IMG/VR virus record: IMGVR_UViG_3300047510_000724
Coordinates: 1-20,778 of that record
Source: a virus
DNA: 20,778 nucleotides
Direction: 5' to 3' (one strand)
This document shows positions 14,472-20,778 of the stretch, piece by piece. The position numbers were made by a program, and so were the translations under genes. Each line of letters begins with the position of its first letter. Positions within the stretch are counted from its first letter, which is position 1. The notes under the pieces are model-generated. The model was not told the origin of the DNA, searched no databases, and worked only from the letters and a program-made list of their open reading frames with translations.

Positions 14472-14660
14472 TTATTTTGGAGTTGTCAAAGCTTCTTTTT
14501 CAGCAGTAATCTCTTTACGGCGCTCTTTGATAGCTTTGCTCATTTCTTGTAGTGCTTTGCGAGCACGAGCGGCAGCGGCCTTAACACCTTTACCGGCAAA
14601 CTTTTCGTTCTCGGCTTTGTAAATTTCAAACTGCTCTAGTAGTGTTTCGTGATTTGACAT
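14472..14660 (-). CDS. Small Hc1 (histone H1-like) family-type protein, 62 aa
   Basis: The 62-residue protein is one long basic helix pair with the phrase GKGVKAAAARARKALQEMSK (residues ~23-42) followed by AIKERRKEI. This N-K-A-A-x-R-x-R-K-x-L pattern is that of the Hc1-type histone H1-like proteins of some bacteria and of small proteins in aquatic T4-like phages. A DNA- or nucleoid-binding role is possible, but the helical, mixed-charge sequence could also be a protein adaptor. The ATG has a strong AAGGAGAC site and lies 9 nt after the gp46 stop. It is expressed from the gp55 operon, so early or middle in infection (inference). Confidence 0.6.
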   Translation of the reverse strand: MSNHETLLEQFEIYKAENEKFAGKGVKAAAARARKALQEMSKAIKERRKEITAEKEALTTPK

Positions 14661-14669
14661 AATGTCTCC

Positions 14670-16448
14670 TTAGTTTATTTCGTTTACTTGTGTATCTGTG
14701 TCAAGCATGGTAAATCCATTTTGCTTGACAACCATGAGTACGTTGTTGACTCGACTAGCCAATTCATCTCTATGCGAGATTAAAAAGATATTTCGGTTCA
14801 TCTCTCTACCCATAGCTTTCAAAACTGACATTGAATTCTCAATGCCCACACTATCCATTCCAGAATCTACTAACTCATCAATGAACATCAAGTTCATTGG
14901 CTCAGTAAAACTCTCATAGACATCTCTAAAACTCCAGCTTAGTGCTAAAATTAATCGATTCCTCTCACCTCGGCTCAAGTTATCAAAATCGAAACTTTGG
15001 CCTAGTTGACTAATGTCAACTTCCAAGTCACTTTTGAAAGTAACTTGATGCGGTAATTGTAACTTATCCAAGTAATAGCCTAATCTGTGATTCAAATACG
15101 CAAGATTCTGTTCAATAATGCGTTTTCGGACAAATGAGTCTTTACTTGTAAGCAGTTTAAGCAAGAAATCCTGGTGTTCGAGCAGTTTACTCACACGGTT
15201 GATTTCGTCCCAGCTAACCTCTGCAAGAGCAGTTTGCTTCATTGCTTCAATTTGCTCTTGATAAGGATCTTCTTCAACGGACCTTGCGTCAAGTTGCTTT
15301 TTAATGTTTTCTAAATTGTTCTTATGAGCCGCGGCATCTTCAACGTTTGCGTACTTTGTACGTGGGCGCTCGCCAAGCTCACCAATTGTTCTCACGGCCA
15401 TATCGGCATGAGCCAGAAATCCATGTTCTTCTTTGAGTGCGTTAACTGTAAGCTCAACAGCTTCACGTGAACTAGCACTCATTTTATCATGTTGCTCATC
15501 ATGCACATCCTGTCCGCAACTGGGGCAACGATGTTCAAGGATGTCGGCTAGACTTTTTTGAGCAATATTAAGAGCGTCTTGTAATTTCTTAACATTACTT
15601 TGTCGTGTGGCTAATTCTTTATTGGCTAACTTTAGGCGACTTTCATTTTCCTTGTAAGTTACTAAGGATCTGTGCGCTTCAAGTTCAGACTCAATATCTG
15701 TGCCTTCTAATTCAGCAATTGCCAAGTTGTATGATTTGATGTCATCAACTTTTTTAGTGGCCCAAACACGGCTTCTGCGTTCAAGATCGTCGATGCTAGT
15801 TTGTACACGGGCATTGCTTTCTTGTAAAGCCTTAATTCGAGCATCTTCATCTCGCACTTGTTCTTTGCTAGACTTAATTTGTTCACGGAGAATCTCAGCT
15901 TTTTCACTTAGCTGTGTAATGCCCAGCAGTTCCTCAATGATGTCACGTTGCTCACCACTCTTTAAACTCAAGAAAGGTTGTGTATAAGTGTTAAGTGCAA
16001 CAAGGTGCTTGAACATTTCAGCACTCATGCCAATGACACGTTCAATTGCTTCTTGTGTTACACGATTCTCACCAGCACCTTCGTCAGTGTTTGCTTCGTT
16101 CACTTCATGGTCGTCAACAAAGAAGCGAAGCAAGTTTGGCTTACGCCCACGTTCAATGGTATACTTGTTGCCATTCTTTTCAAACTCAACAGTGACCAAC
16201 ATGTTTTTAGCGTTAGTCTTATTGATTAAGTTTTCTTTGCGGATGTTGGTTAGTGCAGAGCCATAGATAGCGTAGCTTAACGCATTAACCATTGTGGTTT
16301 TGCCTACACCATTGCGAGCACCGTCGCCACCTAAGTCAAGGTTGTTACCAAGAACAAGTGTCATGCCGTACTGGTCCATGCGTAAACCTTGGGTAACATT
16401 ACCCACGCTCATAAAGTTCTTGATTGTAAGATTCTTAAATTTAATCAA
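14670..16448 (-). CDS. 46: Recombination endonuclease ATPase subunit (T4 gp46, Rad50/SbcC-like)
   Basis: The 592-aa protein is the SMC-like ATPase partner of the gp47 nuclease, which together resect DNA ends for recombination-dependent replication and host DNA breakdown. The P-loop is at 43-52 (GARNGVGKTT); a zinc hook CPSCGQ places C308 and C311 at the tip of a coiled coil (about 180-460); the ABC signature LSRGERN is at 491-497; and the Walker B motif MFIDE ends at D524-E525. The P-loop has Ala where the Rad50 consensus GxNGxGK(S/T) starts with Gly, after an insertion-like NNLDLGGDG. Its ATG overlaps the gp47 stop by 4 nt. Length is close to T4 gp46 (560 aa). Confidence 0.95.
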   Translation of the reverse strand: MIKFKNLTIKNFMSVGNVTQGLRMDQYGMTLVLGNNLDLGGDGARNGVGKTTMVNALSYAIYGSALTNIRKENLINKTNAKNMLVTVEFEKNGNKYTIERGRKPNLLRFFVDDHEVNEANTDEGAGENRVTQEAIERVIGMSAEMFKHLVALNTYTQPFLSLKSGEQRDIIEELLGITQLSEKAEILREQIKSSKEQVRDEDARIKALQESNARVQTSIDDLERRSRVWATKKVDDIKSYNLAIAELEGTDIESELEAHRSLVTYKENESRLKLANKELATRQSNVKKLQDALNIAQKSLADILEHRCPSCGQDVHDEQHDKMSASSREAVELTVNALKEEHGFLAHADMAVRTIGELGERPRTKYANVEDAAAHKNNLENIKKQLDARSVEEDPYQEQIEAMKQTALAEVSWDEINRVSKLLEHQDFLLKLLTSKDSFVRKRIIEQNLAYLNHRLGYYLDKLQLPHQVTFKSDLEVDISQLGQSFDFDNLSRGERNRLILALSWSFRDVYESFTEPMNLMFIDELVDSGMDSVGIENSMSVLKAMGREMNRNIFLISHRDELASRVNNVLMVVKQNGFTMLDTDTQVNEIN

Positions 16449-17467
16449 TGTGTAAGTCCTTGATAGATGTGTGTAAGGATCTGTTTGTCAATAACATCAG
16501 AGTCAATTGCTTGGATCTGATTAAGCACAATAGCATCTACAGATTCAAATTGAATCTCTCCGCCTGTCCATTCGGTTGCGTGTTCTTCTTTCTTGCCTGG
16601 GATAAGGCTAAGTTCGCGCATGTTGTATGCTTCTACCCATTGCTCTTTAACGTAGCTGGCTTCTTCATAGCTAATATCTACGTCAATTGTAACACGAGCA
16701 AATGTTTGGCTGTCAAACAGTTCTGCGTGACGGTCGATGGCTTGTGTCAATGTAAGTGTTCTAAACTTAGGAGCATCGGGCCAAGTTCTAAAATCTGGTT
16801 CTCCGCCATACTCTAAAAACATACAGCCACGTTCATCATCCCATGCATCAGCATAGTTGTGTGGGAAGCAATTTCCCATGTACACAATGTTGCCTCTGCG
16901 TTGACGCTTGTGAAAGTGTCCTGAGAAAACAAGTTCCTGGTTGGGAAAGTGTCCTGCGTTAAGTCCACCATGGTCTGGCATTTCTACCATGGCATTCATT
17001 TTAAAGTTAGGAAGCTCAAAGTGTCCAAAGACATAGCGACTCTTTAACTTTTTCATTTCTTCCCACTCATCTCCTACAAGCCAAGGCACAATAGTCATGT
17101 CGCCAATGGTTGTAATTTCATCAATGAGTGTTACGTTTGTTAGATATCCACCAAAAGGCAAACTGTTAATTTCACGCTTTTCCCTATAAGCTAAATCATG
17201 GTTACCCATAATAATGTACACTTGTTCAAAGTTCTCAGAAAGATACTTGATGTTTGAAGTAGTGTAGTTTAGTGTGCTTACATTGATGTTTGAACGGTTG
17301 TTATGCCAATCGCCAAGGAAGATAGCTGTTTCAGCACCTTCCTTTTTAGCTTCAGCAGTCATCCACTTGATAAAGTTTTCGCAATCGTCATTGTGGCTAC
17401 GGCTGTTATTGCGTAAGCCAAAATGGATATCTGTAAAGCATACGGCTTTATTAAAAGGTTTAGTCAT
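16445..17467 (-). CDS. 47: Recombination endonuclease nuclease subunit (T4 gp47, Mre11/SbcD-like)
   Basis: The 340-aa protein is a calcineurin-type metallophosphoesterase. Metal-binding motifs are D13-x-H15 (FTDIHFG), G52-D53-W-H55, G88-N89-H90-D91, the FGHFELPNF segment and SGHFHKRQ. It continues IVYMGNCFPHNYADAWDDERG, typical of T4-like gp47. With gp46 it forms the Mre11-Rad50-type end-processing nuclease. I place the start at the ATG at 17467; a TTG one codon upstream is possible but less likely. The ATG is 3 nt after the stop of the small coiled-coil gene, with only a weak ribosome site, so coupling is likely. The gene ends with an ATGA overlap into gp46. Length matches T4 gp47 (339 aa). 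Confidence 0.95.
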   Translation of the reverse strand: MTKPFNKAVCFTDIHFGLRNNSRSHNDDCENFIKWMTAEAKKEGAETAIFLGDWHNNRSNINVSTLNYTTSNIKYLSENFEQVYIIMGNHDLAYREKREINSLPFGGYLTNVTLIDEITTIGDMTIVPWLVGDEWEEMKKLKSRYVFGHFELPNFKMNAMVEMPDHGGLNAGHFPNQELVFSGHFHKRQRRGNIVYMGNCFPHNYADAWDDERGCMFLEYGGEPDFRTWPDAPKFRTLTLTQAIDRHAELFDSQTFARVTIDVDISYEEASYVKEQWVEAYNMRELSLIPGKKEEHATEWTGGEIQFESVDAIVLNQIQAIDSDVIDKQILTHIYQGLTH

Positions 17468-17470
17468 CAA

Positions 17471-17662
17471 TTATTGTAACATTTCTGCAAGTGTATGTCT
17501 ACATCTTTCGATTTCATCTTTGAGATGCAGTTTCTTCTTTTTTAGTTCCTGAATGGTTAAGCTATCTTTATAACTTTCTTCCATAGCTCGAATCTTACGA
17601 TCCAAGTTATCATGTGTGTCTTGTAAGTGACTGATATGATGTTTTAAACTATCGGCGTGCAT
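17471..17662 (-). CDS. Small coiled-coil protein resembling DUF465/SlyX, 63 aa
   Basis: I place the start at the ATG at 17662, directly after an AAGGAGG ribosome site (spacing 5), giving 63 residues. A longer frame extends to 17716 but has no ribosome site and overlaps the upstream gene. The protein is two amphipathic helices: DSLKHHISHLQDTHDNLDRKI and IQELKKKKLHLKDEIERC. The pattern L..H..LD..I, then LK..KL.LKDEI, is that of the bacterial DUF465 (YdcH) family, whose function is unknown. It sits between the MazG-like gene and gp47, in the early-type operon. No enzymatic role is expected. Confidence 0.7.
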   Translation of the reverse strand: MHADSLKHHISHLQDTHDNLDRKIRAMEESYKDSLTIQELKKKKLHLKDEIERCRHTLAEMLQ

Positions 17663-17672
17663 TTGAACCTCC

Positions 17673-18041
17673 TTACTTTTTAAGGAAGGGCTCCAAATTC
17701 GGAGGAGTCCATCCAATTGGTTTCAATACTTTTCCATCTTCGCGCTTACGAACCTTGCCAGTATCCCGATCAATCTTGGCAAAGTTAGTTTGCATTACTT
17801 CTTTCCAAGCGCCTTCACCATCAAACCCAGCTGAGTGAATTGCACCAATGGTAACAACTAGTATATCAACTAGTGCATCCAATTGTTCAGTTAAGTCGTT
17901 AGCTTCTACAGCCTCTTTTAACTCTTGATGTTCTTCTTCTATTAGCTTTAGATACATCTTATATTGTGAAATGGAGTATGCATCAACTTTTTGATCACAT
18001 GCTCGCATAAACTTTTCTTGATCGCGGAATGGATTAGTCAT
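17673..18041 (-). CDS. MazG-like nucleotide pyrophosphohydrolase
   Basis: Residues are numbered from the ATG at 18041 (122 aa; an ATG at 18062 is in frame, but the family usually begins near MTNPFRDQEKF). The all-alpha NTP pyrophosphatase pattern is present as E36/E37-x-x-E40 in LIEEEHQELKEA, and E52-x-x-D55-x-x-x-D59 in TEQLDALVDIL, the acidic residues that bind Mg2+. It continues GFDGEGAWKEVMQTN and FAKID. Related phage MazG-type enzymes hydrolyse (d)NTPs or (p)ppGpp-like nucleotides; the substrate here is unknown. The start overlaps the end of gp55 by 8 nt. Being in the gp55 operon, it probably acts early, on the host nucleotide pool (inference). Confidence 0.8.
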   Translation of the reverse strand: MTNPFRDQEKFMRACDQKVDAYSISQYKMYLKLIEEEHQELKEAVEANDLTEQLDALVDILVVTIGAIHSAGFDGEGAWKEVMQTNFAKIDRDTGKVRKREDGKVLKPIGWTPPNLEPFLKK

Positions 18042-18987
18042 TTGCTGGCTCGCTATCTTCAACTAAAATCTCTTCTAAGTTCTCCCCAATTACTTCTGCG
18101 TCTTTGAGAGCATTGAGTCTTTCTATTTCTGCAACGTGAGCTTGCTGATGTTCCATTTGGCGTGTCCAGCTTGGCATCTGACCTGACTCTTGTAACATGT
18201 CATCGCGAATATCACGTTGACGTTTTTCTACGTTTAGTACACGAGTGAAGGAGTTTGTAACTGCGGCAGTATAATAAGCGAATGGGTTCTGCGACTTGCC
18301 TTCATCAAACTGAAGTGCAATCTGCGTTAGCTGAATCAATGCTTGTCCACGCATTTCATCTACATAAGAGTAGCCACGCCAGTTGGAACGTAGGCTATAA
18401 CGCTCACATAGCTTTAAGAACATTGCGCCTAAGCGATTTGTAATCTGTCCATGATCCACATCAAATGATCCTTTGATTAAATCACCTTTCCAATGACTAC
18501 GTAGAACCTCTCGCCATGTTCCATCATCGTTTTGAACAAAGTGTTTGAATGGTGGAAAGTTTACCTTAGAGCGATGATCGGCTAGACTTTTTGGATTATT
18601 TTTACGACCCGGCTCTAGTGGGATATGGTCCCATGTCATTAGACGTACAACTAAATCTGTAACAGGGATTTTCTTTAAAGTAACTTCAAACTCGTCTGCT
18701 TTGGGCTTTGTACTTGCTTTACCGCCTGCGGCTTCCCATTCTGCAAGAGCTTTTTGGTGTGCTTGTTGTTGCAATCTTGCGCCACGAGCTTCTTTTGCTA
18801 GATTAATGGCACCTTCGGGGCAAGCTTTAGTTTTGCGGTTATGAAAGCTTTTTAAATCCGAAACAATGTAATCGTATTGTTGAAATTCTGGACTTTCATA
18901 CCAGCAGTATGTCATCTTACTGCGATGGATCTCGGCTAAGATATCTTTATTTTTAAGATATACGGTTTTTGTTTTTTCTTCAGTCAC
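18034..18987 (-). CDS. 55: Late sigma factor (T4 gp55-like), extended
   Basis: It starts at a GTG with AAGGAG 8 nt upstream. The C-terminal half carries the gp55 core: FLKLCERYSLRSNWRGYSYVD, then EMRGQALIQLTQIALQFDEG, SQNPFAYYTAAVTNSF and TRVLNVEKRQRDIRDDML, a sigma region 2-like block that binds host RNA polymerase and melts the late box. The N-terminus (residues 1-20) also resembles the T4 start (YLKNKDILAEI). At 317 aa it is much longer than T4 gp55 (185 aa), chiefly because of ~110 residues between positions 40 and 185 (WDHIPLEPGRKNNPKSLADHR and FPPFKHFVQNDDGTWR segments) that I do not recognise. The acidic, Leu-containing C-terminus (NLEEILVEDSEPAND) could serve as the sliding-clamp contact (inference). 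Confidence 0.9.
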   Translation of the reverse strand: MTEEKTKTVYLKNKDILAEIHRSKMTYCWYESPEFQQYDYIVSDLKSFHNRKTKACPEGAINLAKEARGARLQQQAHQKALAEWEAAGGKASTKPKADEFEVTLKKIPVTDLVVRLMTWDHIPLEPGRKNNPKSLADHRSKVNFPPFKHFVQNDDGTWREVLRSHWKGDLIKGSFDVDHGQITNRLGAMFLKLCERYSLRSNWRGYSYVDEMRGQALIQLTQIALQFDEGKSQNPFAYYTAAVTNSFTRVLNVEKRQRDIRDDMLQESGQMPSWTRQMEHQQAHVAEIERLNALKDAEVIGENLEEILVEDSEPAND

Positions 18988-19007
18988 GTAGTTAACTCCT
19001 TCCGTTT

Positions 19008-19036
19008 AGTATAGCATATTGTTTTACCATTGTCAA
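19008..19036 (-). promoter_or_regulatory. Sigma70-type extended -10 promoter of the gp55 operon
   Basis: On the minus strand TTGACA (19036-19031) is followed by a 17-bp spacer and TATACT (19013-19008), with TG placed for an extended -10. The -35 matches consensus and the -10 is one base off. Transcription should start near 19001, about 14 nt before the gp55 start codon, with the AAGGAG site inside the leader. This is the best host-polymerase promoter in the window. Confidence 0.8.
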
Positions 19037-19043
19037 CGGTAAA
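19023..19043. promoter_or_regulatory. Palindromic operator candidate covering the -35 box
   Basis: TTTACC-A-TTG-T-CAA-C-GGTAAA is a 21-bp palindrome with a single central base and one mismatched pair. The -35 element of the gp55 promoter lies inside it, so a dimeric repressor bound here would block RNA polymerase. A factor that also controls the divergent late operon is possible because the right half-site is CGGTAAA, like the late box. Confidence 0.5.
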
Positions 19044-19062
19044 GTGGGTACTTAATTGAATC

Positions 19063-19070
19063 GGTAAATA
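19063..19070 (+). promoter_or_regulatory. Candidate late promoter box GGTAAATA upstream of the nucleotidyltransferase gene
   Basis: GGTAAATA is preceded by TC and ends 17 nt before the ATG at 19088, with a GGAGA site between. It lies on the other side of the operator from the gp55 promoter, giving a divergent pair: host-sigma promoter to the left, late-type promoter to the right. Confidence 0.5.
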
Positions 19071-19087
19071 CACTTGGAGAATTATCA

Positions 19088-19738
19088 ATGAAGATCACTG
19101 ACCTTAAACCTCGAGTAGTTGCTGTATATGCAGGCCGCTTCCACCCGTTTCATCATGGACACGCTGGTGTGTTTCAAGAACTGGCCTCAAAGTTTGGCAT
19201 CAACAATACTTACGTCACTACGAGTAGCAAGGTAGAGCCAGAAAGCAGTCCTTTTACATTTCAGGAAAAGGAAATTATGATGCAAGCCGCAGGTGTACCA
19301 GCTGGCCATGTTGTTGAAGAAACAGTTCCGTACTCGCCTAGAAATCTTCCTGCAAAGTTGGGACTTGATCCAAGCAGAGATGTGCTTGTGTTTGGTGTAG
19401 GAAAAAAAGATATGGCGTCAGATCCTAGGTTTGCATTTACACCTCTTAAAGATGGAACACCAAGTTATTTTCAGCCATGGACAGGAAAAAGTCCAATGCC
19501 GTTTGATAGTAACAAAACACCCGATGGACAACGTGCAGGACATGGATACATTTATCCAGTGCCTGATATCCAATTTAAAATTGCAGGCAGTACCGTTAAC
19601 AGCGCCAGCGCCATTAGAAATTTATACCGTTCAGCAACTGACGCTGGACGATTGAGCATTTTACAAGAATTGTACCCAGATGCCAACGATAGTATTCTCA
19701 ACAGAATTAAAAAAATCTTCGATAAGAAGTTAGGATAA
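19088..19738 (+). CDS. Nucleotidyltransferase (NMN/cytidylyl-transferase-like), 216 aa
   Basis: The HxGH-type motif GRFHPFHHGH (residues 16-25) and the C-terminal SASAIR (about 173-178), which replaces the usual ISSTxxR, are the two nucleotide-binding signatures of this superfamily (NMN adenylyl-, pantetheine adenylyl-, CTP transferases). A KVEPESSPFTFQEKEIMM segment in the middle is characteristic of homologues from environmental T4-like phages. The substrate cannot be told; NMN adenylyltransferase (NAD synthesis) is one option, a glycerol- or choline-type CTP transferase another. The C-terminal ~25 residues are a charged helix. It opens the operon and is followed 4 nt later by a baseplate gene, so it is probably made late and might even be a virion or baseplate-associated enzyme (speculation). 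Confidence 0.75.
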   Translation: MKITDLKPRVVAVYAGRFHPFHHGHAGVFQELASKFGINNTYVTTSSKVEPESSPFTFQEKEIMMQAAGVPAGHVVEETVPYSPRNLPAKLGLDPSRDVLVFGVGKKDMASDPRFAFTPLKDGTPSYFQPWTGKSPMPFDSNKTPDGQRAGHGYIYPVPDIQFKIAGSTVNSASAIRNLYRSATDAGRLSILQELYPDANDSILNRIKKIFDKKLG

Positions 19739-19742
19739 CACA

Positions 19743-20363
19743 ATGGCAAATATATCAGATCCAGTGACAATAACATTTAAAGCATTTGAAAATATGACAG
19801 ATGCTAGTGGCCGTATGAATGCCAACAGCGATCCTAGGTCAACAACTAAAGGCACAAAAAATACTATAACATGGCCTAGTACTCCTAAGATTAGTCAAAC
19901 CATCGAAGTAAACTATAGTACCTGGGAATTACAACACACAAACTATCAGCCTAGTGCGTTTGGTAATAGAAGTACACCTACAGTTACAATAGCAGGGCAG
20001 TGGTTTAGTAGAGATGAAGAAGAAGCCAAGCGCACATTAAATGCAATTCACTTATTAAGAAGTGCAACAAGTATGTACTATGGTCGGAATGATCCTAAAA
20101 AAGGTACGCCTCCACCTATTGGCAGATTAAATGCTTTTGGATTGTACAACAACACTCCTGTAGTTGTAAAAACATTCCAGTATGATTTCCCCAATGACGT
20201 AGATTATATTTCAACAGACATGTTCAATGGTAAACAAGCCATCCCGGTCTTGTTTGAAATGAGTGTGTCGTTGATTATTCAGGTTAACATCATTGAAGCA
20301 GTCAAAGAATACACACTTGGCAAATTTGTTAGCGGTGATTTACTTGGAAGGGGCTATGTATGA
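19743..20363 (+). CDS. Baseplate tail-tube cap/initiator-like protein (gp48/gp54-like), 206 aa
   Basis: The N-terminal ~60 residues are Ser/Thr/Asn-rich. The recognisable part is the PTVTIAGQWFSRDEEEAKRT stretch (about 80-99) followed by LNAIHLLRSATSMYYG and GTPPPIGRLNAFG, then VVVKTFQYDFPNDVDYI and a beta-rich VLFEMSVSLIIQV end. I recall this order in the proteins annotated as gp48 (baseplate tail tube cap) in cyanophages and other aquatic T4-like phages. In T4, gp48 and gp54 seat the tail tube on the baseplate. At 206 aa it is shorter than T4 gp48 (364 aa) or gp54 (320 aa), so I do not choose between them. It overlaps the next gene by 4 nt. Confidence 0.6.
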   Translation: MANISDPVTITFKAFENMTDASGRMNANSDPRSTTKGTKNTITWPSTPKISQTIEVNYSTWELQHTNYQPSAFGNRSTPTVTIAGQWFSRDEEEAKRTLNAIHLLRSATSMYYGRNDPKKGTPPPIGRLNAFGLYNNTPVVVKTFQYDFPNDVDYISTDMFNGKQAIPVLFEMSVSLIIQVNIIEAVKEYTLGKFVSGDLLGRGYV

Positions 20364-20656
20364 TAACTGGTAATAATCAATATGCACAAACAGAAATTAC
20401 AGATTTCTATTTAGATCTTGCAAATTTTCCAACAGCAACTGAGTTACTAGATGGTAGAGCACCAGAATACATAACTGTGGAGCCAAGGCATGAACACAGA
20501 ATGGATCTGTTGAGCTATAACCTATACGGTAACAGCAAGTATTGGTGGGTAATTGCTTTGTTAAACAGAAACCAAATTCAAGATCCAATTAGAGATTTAA
20601 AATCAGGTATGCAAATTAGAGTTCTTTCGCCTGGCGATATCAAAAGGATAGTATAA
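20360..20656 (+). CDS. 53: Baseplate wedge protein (T4 gp53-like), 98 aa
   Basis: The ATG overlaps the upstream stop by 4 nt, with GGAAGGGG as the ribosome site. The diagnostic block is EHRMDLLSYNLYGNSKYWWV followed by IALLNRNQIQDPIRDLKSG and MQIRVLSPGDI, the gp53 / LysM-like wedge fold seen in many contractile tail baseplates. T4 gp53 has 196 aa; this one keeps only the fold-bearing part and lacks the T4 C-terminal half. It should join the inner wedge with gp6/gp7/gp25 (known for T4). It is followed by another gene after 1 nt. Confidence 0.85.
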   Translation: MITGNNQYAQTEITDFYLDLANFPTATELLDGRAPEYITVEPRHEHRMDLLSYNLYGNSKYWWVIALLNRNQIQDPIRDLKSGMQIRVLSPGDIKRIV

Positions 20657-20657
20657 C

Positions 20658-20778
20658 ATGGCTATGACCAAACCAGGACATCTGGATGACGTTGGAGTCC
20701 CAGATGTTGTTTATAACCCTTTATCAAATTATCGCAACGTAACTTATAACACTAGGTTAACAATGATGCCGCTTGCCG
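20658..20778 (+). CDS. Probable baseplate/structural protein, N-terminus only (runs off window)
   Basis: An ATG 1 nt after the gp53 stop, with AAAGGATAG as the ribosome site, opens a frame that stays open for 40 codons to the right edge. The start is MAMTKPGHLDDVGVPDVVYN, and the following NPLSNYRNVTYNTRLTMMP phrase resembles the beginning of large structural proteins encoded next to gp53 in environmental T4-like phages. No specific function can be assigned from this much sequence. Confidence 0.6.
   Translation, partial: MAMTKPGHLDDVGVPDVVYNPLSNYRNVTYNTRLTMMPLA

Noticed and set aside
17663-17716. N-terminal extension of the DUF465-like protein to 81 residues
   Set aside because: The extension (MDGLLRIWSPSLKSKEVQ) overlaps the MazG-like gene, has no ribosome site, and is the translated AAGGAGG leader region of the shorter gene.
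1-20778. CRISPR array, IS element, integrase or attachment site
   Set aside because: I saw no regularly spaced direct repeats with unique spacers, no transposase or integrase motif, and no tRNA-linked att-like repeat. The repeats found are all inside structural genes.

Overview
The window is a piece of a T4-like (contractile-tail, dsDNA) bacteriophage genome. The evidence is a nearly continuous set of T4-type core genes: major capsid (gp23), scaffold (gp22), prohead protease (gp21), portal (gp20), baseplate hub factor gp26, recombination nuclease pair gp46/gp47, late sigma factor gp55, and the gp48/gp54-like and gp53 baseplate proteins. Base composition is AT-rich, and the short divergent versions of several T4 proteins look like those of aquatic, environmental T4-like phages. 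This is a judgement from family resemblance; the host cannot be read from this sequence.

Layout. Positions 1-12163 are all on the minus strand and carry late structural genes. In transcription order these are a 1074-aa tape-measure-like protein, portal gp20, a small head-module protein, an acidic prohead-core-like protein, protease gp21, scaffold gp22, capsid gp23, a strong hairpin terminator, a small Cys-rich protein, a holin-like protein, and two tail-fibre/appendage-type proteins; the last runs off the left edge. Positions 12259-13376 on the plus strand carry gp26 and a short gp51-position protein joined to it by a TGATG overlap, with a perfect -1 slippery heptamer just upstream. Positions 13377-14041 hold no protein gene. 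This convergent gap is rich in inverted repeats and ends, on the minus strand, in a UUCG-loop hairpin followed by six U's, so I propose a structured non-coding RNA of roughly 400-440 nt. Positions 14042-18987 are a minus-strand early/middle-type operon: gp55, a MazG-like pyrophosphohydrolase, a DUF465/SlyX-like coiled coil, gp47, gp46, an Hc1-like basic protein and a GIY-YIG nuclease. Positions 19088-20778 are a plus-strand late operon: a nucleotidyltransferase, a gp48/gp54-like protein, gp53 and the start of another gene.

Regulation can be partly read. The gp55 operon is preceded by a near-consensus sigma70 promoter (TTGACA, 17-bp spacer, TATACT with an extended -10), whose -35 box lies inside a near-perfect 21-bp palindrome. 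Several structural genes are instead preceded, in the correct orientation, by GGTAAATA, which shares TAAATA with the T4 late box TATAAATA; this is probably the local version of the gp55-dependent late promoter. The picture is a host-sigma promoter that makes gp55, which then switches on the flanking structural blocks.

The points most worth checking are the candidate ncRNA, the possible gp26 to gp51-position -1 frameshift (which would make the pair equivalent to the lambda G/GT tail chaperones), and the divergent late-promoter motif.
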